Shown here one piece after another: positions 1 through 5,113 of a stretch of 5,113 nt of DNA (its first letter is position 1; each line of letters starts with the position of its first letter). The stretch is from positions 1-5,113 of the forward strand of contig SKIG01000020.1 in assembly GCA_007116535.1 (NCBI GenBank), given 5' to 3'. Source of the DNA: Psychroflexus sp. Lineage in GTDB: Bacteria; Bacteroidota; Bacteroidia; Flavobacteriales; Flavobacteriaceae. A program made the translations under genes and the position numbers. Below the pieces are notes generated by a model that did not search any database, was not told the DNA's origin, and was given only the letters and a program-made list of their open reading frames with translations.

Positions 1-728
1 CAGCTATACTTACCAAACCTAATCTTAGTGTTTTAGTGAAGCACATATTTGTTCCCAAAATTCCTGAAGAAGGTTTTCTTGCTATTATTGCTTTGGTAGG
101 TTCTACCGTTGTACCTTACAATTTATTTCTACACGCGGCTTTAGTAAAGGAAAAATGGAACAATGTAAGTGCTTTGAAAACTGCTCAAGTAGATAGTTTC
201 ATTGCTATTGTTTTAGGAGGAATTGTGTCCATGGGAATCATTATATGTGGCGCAGCCATTCAAGGTGCAAACATTAACAATGCAGGTGATTTAGCCTTGG
301 GGTTACAGCCTTTGTTTGGCAATTTTGCAGCATATTTTTTAAGTCTTGGATTGTTCGCAGCAGGAATAAGTTCTGCTATTACAGCTCCATTAGCAGCGGC
401 ATATGTTGCCAAAGAATGCTTTGGGTGGAAAGGTGGAATGAAGTCAAAAAAATTCAGGTCTGTTTGGATGTTTATTCTTTTCTTAGGCGTTATTATTTCT
501 TCTATAGGGTTAAGCCCAATAGAAATTATTCAATTTGCACAAGTAGCCAACGGTATTTTACTACCTGTAGTTGCCTCTTTCTTAGTTTGGATAATGAACA
601 AAAAGAAGATATTGGGTAAAAATGTAAATTCAACTATTCAGAATATTTTTGGTATACTCATCGTTTTATGTACCTTAATTTTAAGTATACGAAGCCTTGA
701 CCGAGTTTTCGATTGGAATATTTTTTAA
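1..728 (+). CDS. Nramp-superfamily transporter (YcsG-like), C-terminal part, 5' end off window
   Basis: The frame is open from base 3 to the TAA at 726-728, giving 241 visible codons of a family that usually has about 400 or more. The N-terminal half, including helix 1 with its DPG metal-binding motif, lies outside the window. A GTG at 36 is in frame but is internal to the gene. The visible part has an Nramp helix 6 block (GSTVVPYNLFLHA, bases 99-137) and a helix 7. A helix 8 block follows with GLFAAGISSAITAPLAAAY. Near the end, AQVANGILLP matches helix 10 and keeps its conserved Gln. In canonical Nramp proteins helix 6 reads A-T-V-M-P-H; here it reads S-T-V-V-P-Y, so the metal-liganding Met is Val. 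The gene ends 2 bp before pxpA, so it is probably co-transcribed with the 5-oxoprolinase genes. The B. subtilis homologue YcsG has the same neighbours. Family assignment is firm; the substrate is unknown, with metal ion, 5-oxoproline or another small solute all open. Confidence 0.88.
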   Translation, partial: AILTKPNLSVLVKHIFVPKIPEEGFLAIIALVGSTVVPYNLFLHAALVKEKWNNVSALKTAQVDSFIAIVLGGIVSMGIIICGAAIQGANINNAGDLALGLQPLFGNFAAYFLSLGLFAAGISSAITAPLAAAYVAKECFGWKGGMKSKKFRSVWMFILFLGVIISSIGLSPIEIIQFAQVANGILLPVVASFLVWIMNKKKILGKNVNSTIQNIFGILIVLCTLILSIRSLDRVFDWNIF

Positions 729-730
729 GC

Positions 731-1465
731 ATGACAAAAGCCATAGACATTAATGCAGATTTGGGTGAGGGTTTTCTTTATGATGCTCAACTAATGCCGA
801 TGATTTCCTCGTGCAATATCGCTTGTGGAGGACATTTTGGCGATACAGTTAGCATGCGTAAAACTATTCGCTTAGCCAAAAAACATCATGTGAAAGTGAG
901 CGCGCATCCTTCATTTCCTGACACTGAAAATTTTGGAAGGAAAGTGATGGAAATAGAAGAAAATATCTTGTTTGAAAGCCTAATCAAACAAATGAATGAC
1001 TTTTTCAACATTTGCAAAGAAGAAAACGTACGCATAAATCACATTAAACCTCACGGCGCACTCTACAATCTCTCGGCAACAGACGAAAAAATAAATCAAC
1101 TTGTTTTGAGAGCTATTGAAGCTGTAACCACAACAACAACTATTTACCATCCTTCAAAATCATTATTTACTGAAACTATACAAGAAAAATTCACTTTGAA
1201 ACTTGAAGCTTTTATTGACCGAAGCTATACAGATAACGGACAATTAGCTCCTCGAAGCCTTCCAAATGCATTGATAGTGTCACCTCAAAAATGCCTTTTG
1301 CAGCTAGTTGAGATGGTCACAAAAAACCAAGTAACAAGCATCAACGGAGCAAAAGTACCTTTGTATGCAGAAACCTTTTGTATACATGGTGACAATGAAC
1401 ATTCTTTAGATATTCTTCATTATATACACCAACATTTAAAAGAACACAATATACAAGTTGCGTGA
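731..1465 (+). CDS. pxpA: 5-oxoprolinase subunit PxpA (LamB/YcsF family)
   Basis: This 244-residue protein has the same length as E. coli PxpA. It is the cytoplasmic LamB/YcsF subunit that, with PxpB and PxpC, hydrolyses 5-oxoproline to L-glutamate at the cost of ATP. Family blocks appear in order: DINADLGEGF (6-15), SSCNIACGGHFGD (26-38), SAHPSFPD (57-64) with FGRKVM (68-73), HIKPHGALYN (104-113), EAFIDRSYTDNGQLAPRS (159-176) and CIHGD (217-221). The repeated His and Asp residues in these blocks fit a metal-dependent TIM-barrel-like hydrolase fold. I chose the ATG at 731 because the family begins just before the DxNADLGEG block; a TTG at 713 would add six residues encoded inside the transporter gene. 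No Shine-Dalgarno sequence precedes it. The TGA stop overlaps the pxpB start by 4 bp. A run of five Thr codons (133-137) is a minor low-complexity stretch. Identification is very sure. Confidence 0.97.
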   Translation: MTKAIDINADLGEGFLYDAQLMPMISSCNIACGGHFGDTVSMRKTIRLAKKHHVKVSAHPSFPDTENFGRKVMEIEENILFESLIKQMNDFFNICKEENVRINHIKPHGALYNLSATDEKINQLVLRAIEAVTTTTTIYHPSKSLFTETIQEKFTLKLEAFIDRSYTDNGQLAPRSLPNALIVSPQKCLLQLVEMVTKNQVTSINGAKVPLYAETFCIHGDNEHSLDILHYIHQHLKEHNIQVA

Positions 1466-2187
1466 GAGAATTTCCTAAAATAAGTCGCTTTGGTGAACAA
1501 GCTGTTTTGTTTGAGTGGAATGCTGAAATTTCACATCAAACACATATTGAGGTATTGACCTTTCAAGAATGGATTGAAGTTAACTTCTCAGAAACTATTA
1601 TAGAAGTTGTTCCCGCATATGCTTCTTTGGTAATTTATTTCAAGGATAAGGTCGATGTTAATGACTGGATTTTACATTTCAGAACTGATAATCCAAAAAA
1701 AGAACATTCACTTACGAAATCTAGATTAGTTCATATTCCTGTATGTTATGATGAAGAATTTGGACTTGATTTACATGAAATGTCTAGCCTACTTCAACTA
1801 ACACCTAAAGAAATAATTAAGAAGCACACTTCAGCTATTTATAGAGTTTACTTTTTGGGGTTTTTGCCAGGTTTTCCTTACTTAGGAGGACTTGACCCAA
1901 AAATTAGTATAAAACGAAAATCAACTCCAAGAAGCTTGGTTAAAGAGGGGGCTATTGGAATTGCAGGAAAGCAAACAGGAATTTACCCCTTAGATTCCCC
2001 CGGCGGTTGGAATATAATCGGCAAGAGTCCGTTAATCTTTTTTGATACACACAAAAAGAAACCTAATTTACTTAAAGCAGGAGACAGTATGCGTTTTTAT
2101 TCAATCACTAAAGCAGAGTTTGATGCGATTAAAAATGATTTAAACAAAGGTGGCTATCAACTAAAAACTGAAAATATAGATGCTTAA
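1462..2187 (+). CDS. pxpB: 5-oxoprolinase subunit PxpB (KipI family)
   Basis: This 241-residue protein is close in length to B. subtilis KipI (about 240) and somewhat longer than the E. coli protein. PxpB pairs with PxpC as the other half of the 5-oxoprolinase; in Bacillus the same family was first described as an inhibitor of the sporulation kinase KinA. The N-terminal domain starts with the typical RFGEQAVLFEW (9-19). The C-terminal cyclophilin-like domain carries HTSAIYRVYFLGFLPGFPYL (122-141) with GGL after it, GIAGKQTGIYP (166-176) and DSPGGWNIIGKSPL (178-191), all diagnostic of the family. Start is the GTG at 1462, since no in-frame ATG precedes the conserved RFGEQ block; its GTGA shares the pxpA stop, which suggests translational coupling. 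The end overlaps pxpC by 8 bp. No key motif is missing, so the subunit looks functional. A KipI-like signalling role is not indicated by this context. Confidence 0.96.
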   Translation: MREFPKISRFGEQAVLFEWNAEISHQTHIEVLTFQEWIEVNFSETIIEVVPAYASLVIYFKDKVDVNDWILHFRTDNPKKEHSLTKSRLVHIPVCYDEEFGLDLHEMSSLLQLTPKEIIKKHTSAIYRVYFLGFLPGFPYLGGLDPKISIKRKSTPRSLVKEGAIGIAGKQTGIYPLDSPGGWNIIGKSPLIFFDTHKKKPNLLKAGDSMRFYSITKAEFDAIKNDLNKGGYQLKTENIDA

Positions 2188-3022
2188 AGTTATATCAACA
2201 GGCTTACAAACAACATTTCAGGATATGGGGAGGTACGGTTTTCGTAAACTTGGCGTTCCTCTTAGTGGCGCTATGGATAAAGATTTAGCGAAATTTGCTA
2301 ATCATTTAGTTGGTAATCCAGAAGACGAAACTGTCATTGAATTTACTATCATAGGACCTAGTTTTGAAGTTTTAGATGATATTGAGTTGGCAGTTGTTGG
2401 AATTGGTTTTTCACTTGAGCAAAACAACATACCTATCCCCCTAAACAAAAAACACTTTTTTAAAAAAGGTGCTATCTTAAAAATAGGAAGAACATTTCAG
2501 TCCGTAAGAGGTTATTTAGCTGTAAAAGGCAGTTATCAGGCAGAAAAAATTCTTGGAAGCTTAAGCTTTTATCCACTGATAAGTCCTCAGCTAATCATCA
2601 AAAAAGGAAGCTTGATTAAATTAAAAAATATTCAAAAGAAAAAGCTTAACCCTCCTGATTTTCAGTGTGATTTTGACTATTACAAAACACCCGAAATAGA
2701 AGTTTACAAAGGACCTGAATTTGATTTTTTACCTAACGAAGTCCAAGAACAGATTTTTTCTAGTGAATATATCATAGAATCTCAAAGTAACCGAATGGCA
2801 ATTTTTTTAGCAAATGAAAAGCAATTTTCGGCTCGGGAAATTATCACTTCTCCTGTTCAGCCGGGCACTATTCAACTAACTCCTTCGGGAAAAATGATTG
2901 TTTTGATGAGAGATGCACAAACCACGGGCGGATATGCAAGAGTACTTCAACTTTCAGAAAAAGCAATCAATAAGCTCGCTCAGAAACCTGTTGGCTCTCC
3001 AATACTTTTTCAATTAATTTGA
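2180..3022 (+). CDS. pxpC: 5-oxoprolinase subunit PxpC (KipA family, biotin-dependent carboxyltransferase-like fold)
   Basis: This 280-residue protein completes the PxpABC complex. Its family is related to the C-terminal part of urea amidolyase and is often labelled biotin-dependent carboxyltransferase, although its shown role here is 5-oxoproline hydrolysis. Family blocks are TTFQDMGRYGFRKLGVPLSG (11-30) with AMD after it, ANHLVGN (40-46), IEFTIIGP (53-60), RGYLAVKG in the middle, SQSNRMAI, and near the end VQPGTIQLTPSGKMIVLMRD (226-245) and QTTGGYARV (247-255). It is shorter than the usual 310-335 residues. The shortfall lies in the middle, where the common stretch of small residues and glycines after the GSRST-like motif is reduced to KILGSLSFYPLISP. 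The ATG at 2180 lies inside the end of pxpB. The reading frame is intact and the conserved ends are present, so I take the short middle as lineage variation rather than decay. Confidence 0.95.
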   Translation: MLKVISTGLQTTFQDMGRYGFRKLGVPLSGAMDKDLAKFANHLVGNPEDETVIEFTIIGPSFEVLDDIELAVVGIGFSLEQNNIPIPLNKKHFFKKGAILKIGRTFQSVRGYLAVKGSYQAEKILGSLSFYPLISPQLIIKKGSLIKLKNIQKKKLNPPDFQCDFDYYKTPEIEVYKGPEFDFLPNEVQEQIFSSEYIIESQSNRMAIFLANEKQFSAREIITSPVQPGTIQLTPSGKMIVLMRDAQTTGGYARVLQLSEKAINKLAQKPVGSPILFQLI

Positions 3023-3149
3023 TTCTTTTTCCTAAATTCAACTTAGAAAATAAATCTGAAGCTAATTTATCTGTAAATTATATTTTATAATGCATTAAAA
3101 CCATAGAGTCAAAATACAATTTGTACTTTTGGTAATAATATAGTTAGTT
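3023..3149. other. Spacer between pxpC and the next gene
   Basis: This 127-bp AT-rich stretch is the only sizeable gap in the left and middle parts of the window and separates the 5-oxoprolinase operon from the next gene. It holds a candidate Bacteroidota promoter near its right end. I found no strong GC-rich hairpin followed by Ts. A weak imperfect inverted repeat (about 3034-3068) has a 4x4 internal mismatch and no T run, so it is not called a terminator. Confidence 0.6.
3124..3131 (+). promoter_or_regulatory. Candidate Bacteroidota -7 promoter element
   Basis: TACTTTTG matches the Bacteroidota -7 consensus TAnnTTTG at all fixed positions and lies 18 bp before the ATG of the small membrane-anchored protein gene. 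Transcription would then start roughly at 3136-3140, leaving a very short leader. No TTG or TTTG is found at the expected -33 distance (about 17-23 bp upstream), so the site is incomplete. Such short AT-rich matches also occur by chance. Confidence 0.4.
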
Positions 3150-3545
3150 ATGCTTCAAAAATTTTTGAAATTTCTTTTACTACCTCTCATTGTTTTGATA
3201 GTTGCATCAATTCAACTATATAAAACTGAGACTTCTATGCAGTCGCGATGGAAAGGTGGTGGCTTTGGTATGTATACAGACATCAATCAAGGTGAGTCAG
3301 TAATTGCAGTAAATAATCAGATTCTTTCGGGTGATATGATTCGACATGCAGACTTCAAGAAAAAATTTCATCTACAAAAAGACTTGCTATACATGCCCTC
3401 CAAAAAACATGCTAGAGCCTTATATGAGCATCTAGAAGTAGATAGTGATACCGTTGTCATACAGGTACTATTCCGCAAAATAGATTTAAAAAATAAAACC
3501 CATAGCTTCTATGTTGCTTTTGAACAAATTTTTACAGCTGATTAA
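3150..3545 (+). CDS. Small membrane-anchored protein of unknown function with GGFGMYT motif
   Basis: I do not recognise a named family for this 131-residue protein. Residues 5-24 form one strongly hydrophobic helix that could be a membrane anchor or an uncleaved signal. It is followed by a segment with RWKGGGFGMYT (33-43), then a mostly hydrophilic domain of about 85 residues with alternating charged and beta-prone stretches near the end (VVIQVLFRKIDL). The domain would most likely face the periplasm, but topology is inferred. The start ATG lies just after an AT-rich leader without a Shine-Dalgarno sequence. The next gene begins inside its last 35 bp in another frame, so the two are probably translated together and may act as partners. 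From memory, short proteins with a GGFGM(F/Y) motif sit beside multi-helix membrane proteins in other bacteria; I cannot verify this here. It is a convincing gene by length, codon use and context. Confidence 0.75.
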   Translation: MLQKFLKFLLLPLIVLIVASIQLYKTETSMQSRWKGGGFGMYTDINQGESVIAVNNQILSGDMIRHADFKKKFHLQKDLLYMPSKKHARALYEHLEVDSDTVVIQVLFRKIDLKNKTHSFYVAFEQIFTAD

Positions 3546-4370
3546 CCGTCAAGATATATTTCTGTTAGCAAGCAAAATGCTACTGATTTTTGTACTACTC
3601 TATTCGCGTGGACTTAGTCATCATTACTTTTTTTGATAACAGCTTTTTTACTTGTTATTGTAGTTGTTCAAAGAGAGTTTTTCAAAAACACATTATTTTG
3701 GCTCTTAGTTGCTTCGTTTTTTTGCGTGGGTATTTATACTAATTTTTACAATACAGGTAATCATACTTTTGTCACATTATACTTGGTTTTGCTTATGCTT
3801 ATTGCAAGCATATTTCGTTTTGACTCAAAGAAAATTTTAGAACTGAATTCCAAAATTCTTCTAGCAATAATTATGTTTTTTGCTGTTCTTCAAAAGTTTT
3901 TGAGCAAGGCTTTTATTGATGGATCAAGCTTATATTACTTAAATGCAAGAGGAAGTTTTTTTAGACACCTTCAACGTTTTTTTCCTGAAAGTAAAACTAT
4001 GGTTACTAAAAACGAAACCTTGCTTACCGAGCAGTTTAGCTCCTATGAAAGTCTATTTAAACCTGTAGAACTAACGTATCCTAACTGGTTTTTTTCAATA
4101 GAACCTCAACACTTTGCCTATATCATACTCATTGTAGAAATTTTATTTTTCATCTTCATTTTCATTAAAAATCAATGGTTAAGAAACGGATTCTTTGTAC
4201 TATTCATGCTAGGATTAATTGGTACAAGAGAAGAAACGGGCTTTGCATCTCTACTTTGTATTTTACTGCTTTTGCAAGCACAAAAAGACTCGCCTATTTT
4301 CAAATTAATATACATTAGTTTACACGCCATTTGCATATCTTTTATAATTTCAAAATTAGGTTTCTTTTAG
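3511..4370 (+). CDS. Polytopic membrane protein of unknown function (possibly HTTM-like), frame broken at a T7 run
   Basis: Two frames form one gene. The first runs from the ATG at 3511 to a TGA at 3634-3636 and encodes 41 residues, including LLIFVLLYSRGLSHHYFF. The second is open from 3633 to the TAG at 4368-4370 and encodes 245 residues. The break falls in seven Ts at 3628-3634. One more T joins them into 286 residues with about eight hydrophobic helices and a longer polar loop in the middle (residues roughly 140-190 of the joined protein). Without the first frame the protein would start at a TTG inside a helix, with no sensible leader. Features such as GNHTFVTLYLVLLMLIA, LQKFLSKAFIDGSSLYYL and GTREETGF faintly recall HTTM (vitamin K-dependent carboxylase-like) membrane proteins, but I see no diagnostic catalytic motif. 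The start overlaps the preceding gene by 35 bp, suggesting coupled expression. The gene may be intact in the organism if the break is a sequencing indel. Confidence 0.7.
3628..3634 (+). other. T7 homopolymer at the frame break
   Basis: Seven consecutive Ts sit where the upstream frame (TAC TTT TTT TGA) meets the downstream frame (TTG ATA ACA). Adding one T, or slipping back one base, gives a continuous reading frame. A homopolymer-length error, a real one-base deletion and ribosomal or polymerase slippage would look the same here. The heptamer is preceded by C in the zero frame, so it is not a perfect X XXY YYZ slippery site. I see no strong hairpin just downstream, which makes programmed frameshifting less likely. 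Confidence 0.7.
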
Positions 4371-4390
4371 TGGGTTCCTACTGCCAATAC

Positions 4391-4419
4391 TTGGTTTGTC
4401 TGTGTTTTTTGTATTTTTA
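4391..4419 (+). promoter_or_regulatory. Weak candidate promoter before the AstE/AspA-family gene
   Basis: In the 69-bp gap before the hydrolase gene, TTG at 4391-4393 is followed after 18 bp by TATTTTTA at 4412-4419. This resembles the Bacteroidota pattern TTG-N17-23-TAnnTTTG with a mismatch at the last base. The region is T-rich, so chance matches are likely. If real, it would give the hydrolase gene its own transcript; otherwise it is read through from the membrane-protein pair. Confidence 0.25.
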
Positions 4420-4439
4420 CTGCTTTTAAACCACAATTT

Positions 4440-5113
4440 ATGGGTGTAGAGCCATTTATAGACGATAAAAACAATATGTACTTGTTAGGTGAAAAAATTG
4501 CACCTGGAAAAAGTATCCGCATCAACTTTAACACAGCAAGATTACATACGCATACTTCAGTTGAAATTCCTGTTATTGTTGAACGATCCAAGGTAAAAGG
4601 ACCTGTATTTTTGATTACTGCGGGTATTCATGGAGATGAGATTAACGGAGTTGAAATCGTTCGTCAACTTATAGATAAAGGCATTAACAAACCAACCAAA
4701 GGAAGTATTATTTGTATTCCTGTACTAAATGTTTTTGGCTTCATAAGTAAAACCCGAGAATTTCCTGATGGAAGAGATTTAAACAGGGTTTTCCCTGGAA
4801 CAAAAAACGGAGCTTTAGCAAGCCGATTTGCTTATCAATTCACGAAAGAAATTCTTCCAATAGCAGATGTTTGCTTAGATTTTCATACAGGTGGAGCGGC
4901 TCGTTTCAATGCACCACAAATTAGAATTGCTAAACAAAACACCAAAGACGTCAAGCTTGCGAAAGTCTTTAATGCTCCTTTTACGGTGTATTCGCCAAAC
5001 ATCAAAAAATCTTATCGCATCACTTGCGAAGGAATGGGCATACCTTGCCTACTATACGAAGGAGGAAAATCACACGATATCAATATAGATGTTACAAGGC
5101 ATGCTATTGAAGG
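4440..5113 (+). CDS. Succinylglutamate desuccinylase/aspartoacylase family zinc hydrolase, 3' end off window
   Basis: The visible 224 residues belong to the AstE/AspA group of the M14 metallocarboxypeptidase superfamily, which cleaves N-acyl amino acids or related amides in the cytoplasm. The zinc site is complete: His64 and Glu67 in AGIHGDE (61-67) and His149 in DFHTGG (147-152). GRDLNRVFPG (111-120) supplies the substrate-binding Asn-Arg pair, and RFNAPQIR (155-162) is typical of the bacterial AstE-like subgroup. Glu207 in LLYEGG is the likely general base. The ATG at 4440 is the only start: the upstream in-frame codons back to the TAG at 4368 contain no ATG, GTG or TTG. The exact substrate is not readable; arginine-catabolic AstE would normally sit with other ast genes, which are absent here. 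A general acyl-amino-acid deacylase is as likely. The C-terminal domain lies beyond the window edge. Confidence 0.93.
   Translation, partial: MGVEPFIDDKNNMYLLGEKIAPGKSIRINFNTARLHTHTSVEIPVIVERSKVKGPVFLITAGIHGDEINGVEIVRQLIDKGINKPTKGSIICIPVLNVFGFISKTREFPDGRDLNRVFPGTKNGALASRFAYQFTKEILPIADVCLDFHTGGAARFNAPQIRIAKQNTKDVKLAKVFNAPFTVYSPNIKKSYRITCEGMGIPCLLYEGGKSHDINIDVTRHAIE

Noticed and set aside
416..619. 67-codon open frame inside the transporter gene
   Set aside because: It lies wholly within the Nramp coding frame, shows no motif, and has a Cys/Tyr/Arg-rich composition typical of an out-of-frame reading.
713..730. Upstream TTG start for pxpA
   Set aside because: It would add six residues encoded inside the end of the transporter gene; the ATG at 731 fits the family N-terminus.
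1127..1141. ACA/CAA repeat giving five Thr in PxpA
   Set aside because: Short in-frame low-complexity tract in a non-motif region; too short to call a functional repeat.
2557..2568. Palindrome AAGCTTAAGCTT inside pxpC
   Set aside because: It is a short coding-sequence coincidence (Lys/Ser/Leu codons) with no second copy in a regulatory region.
3034..3068. Possible terminator hairpin after pxpC
   Set aside because: The stem is only five plus four pairs around a 4x4 internal mismatch, is AT-rich and has no following T run.
3086..3091. TATAAT, like an E. coli -10 box
   Set aside because: The region is very AT-rich, no matching -35 was seen, and Bacteroidota use a different promoter consensus.
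4367..4591. 74-codon open frame on the - strand
   Set aside because: It overlaps the well-supported AstE/AspA-family gene on the opposite strand and has no recognisable features.
4891..5088. 65-codon + frame inside the hydrolase gene
   Set aside because: It is an out-of-frame shadow of the conserved zinc hydrolase sequence.

Overview
The window is a run of tightly packed genes, all on the + strand, from an AT-rich bacterium. Three things suggest Bacteroidota. No gene start has a recognisable Shine-Dalgarno sequence. A Bacteroidota-type -7 box (TAnnTTTG) lies upstream of one gene. The proteins are rich in Lys, Ile, Asn and Phe. The phylum is an inference; the genus cannot be read from this sequence.

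Left block (1-3022) is one apparent operon. It starts inside the C-terminal part of an Nramp-superfamily transporter, which is cut by the window edge. The three subunits of prokaryotic 5-oxoprolinase follow: pxpA (LamB/YcsF family), pxpB (KipI family) and pxpC (KipA family). The junctions are a 2-bp gap, a 4-bp overlap and an 8-bp overlap. PxpABC hydrolyses 5-oxoproline (pyroglutamate), a spontaneous damage product of Gln and Glu, to L-glutamate using ATP. An Nramp-like gene beside these genes recalls the Bacillus subtilis ycsF-ycsG-kipI-kipA cluster. Here the transporter lacks the metal-binding Met of transmembrane helix 6, so it may not be an ordinary Mn/Fe importer.

Middle block (3023-4370) begins with a 127-bp spacer carrying a candidate promoter. 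It is followed by a small protein with one N-terminal membrane helix and an RWKGGGFGMYT motif. An overlapping gene then encodes a polytopic membrane protein of unrecognised function. That second gene is split into two frames at a run of seven Ts; restoring one T gives a single 286-residue reading frame. This may be a sequencing indel, a true mutation or slippage.

Right block (4371-5113) has a 69-bp spacer and then the first 224 codons of a succinylglutamate desuccinylase/aspartoacylase (M14 zinc hydrolase) family protein, cut by the window edge.

I see no tRNA, rRNA, CRISPR array, insertion sequence or convincing terminator. The most useful oddities are the altered Nramp site next to pxpABC, the frame break at 3628-3634 and the unrecognised pair of membrane-protein genes. 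I do not see evidence of a wholly new system.
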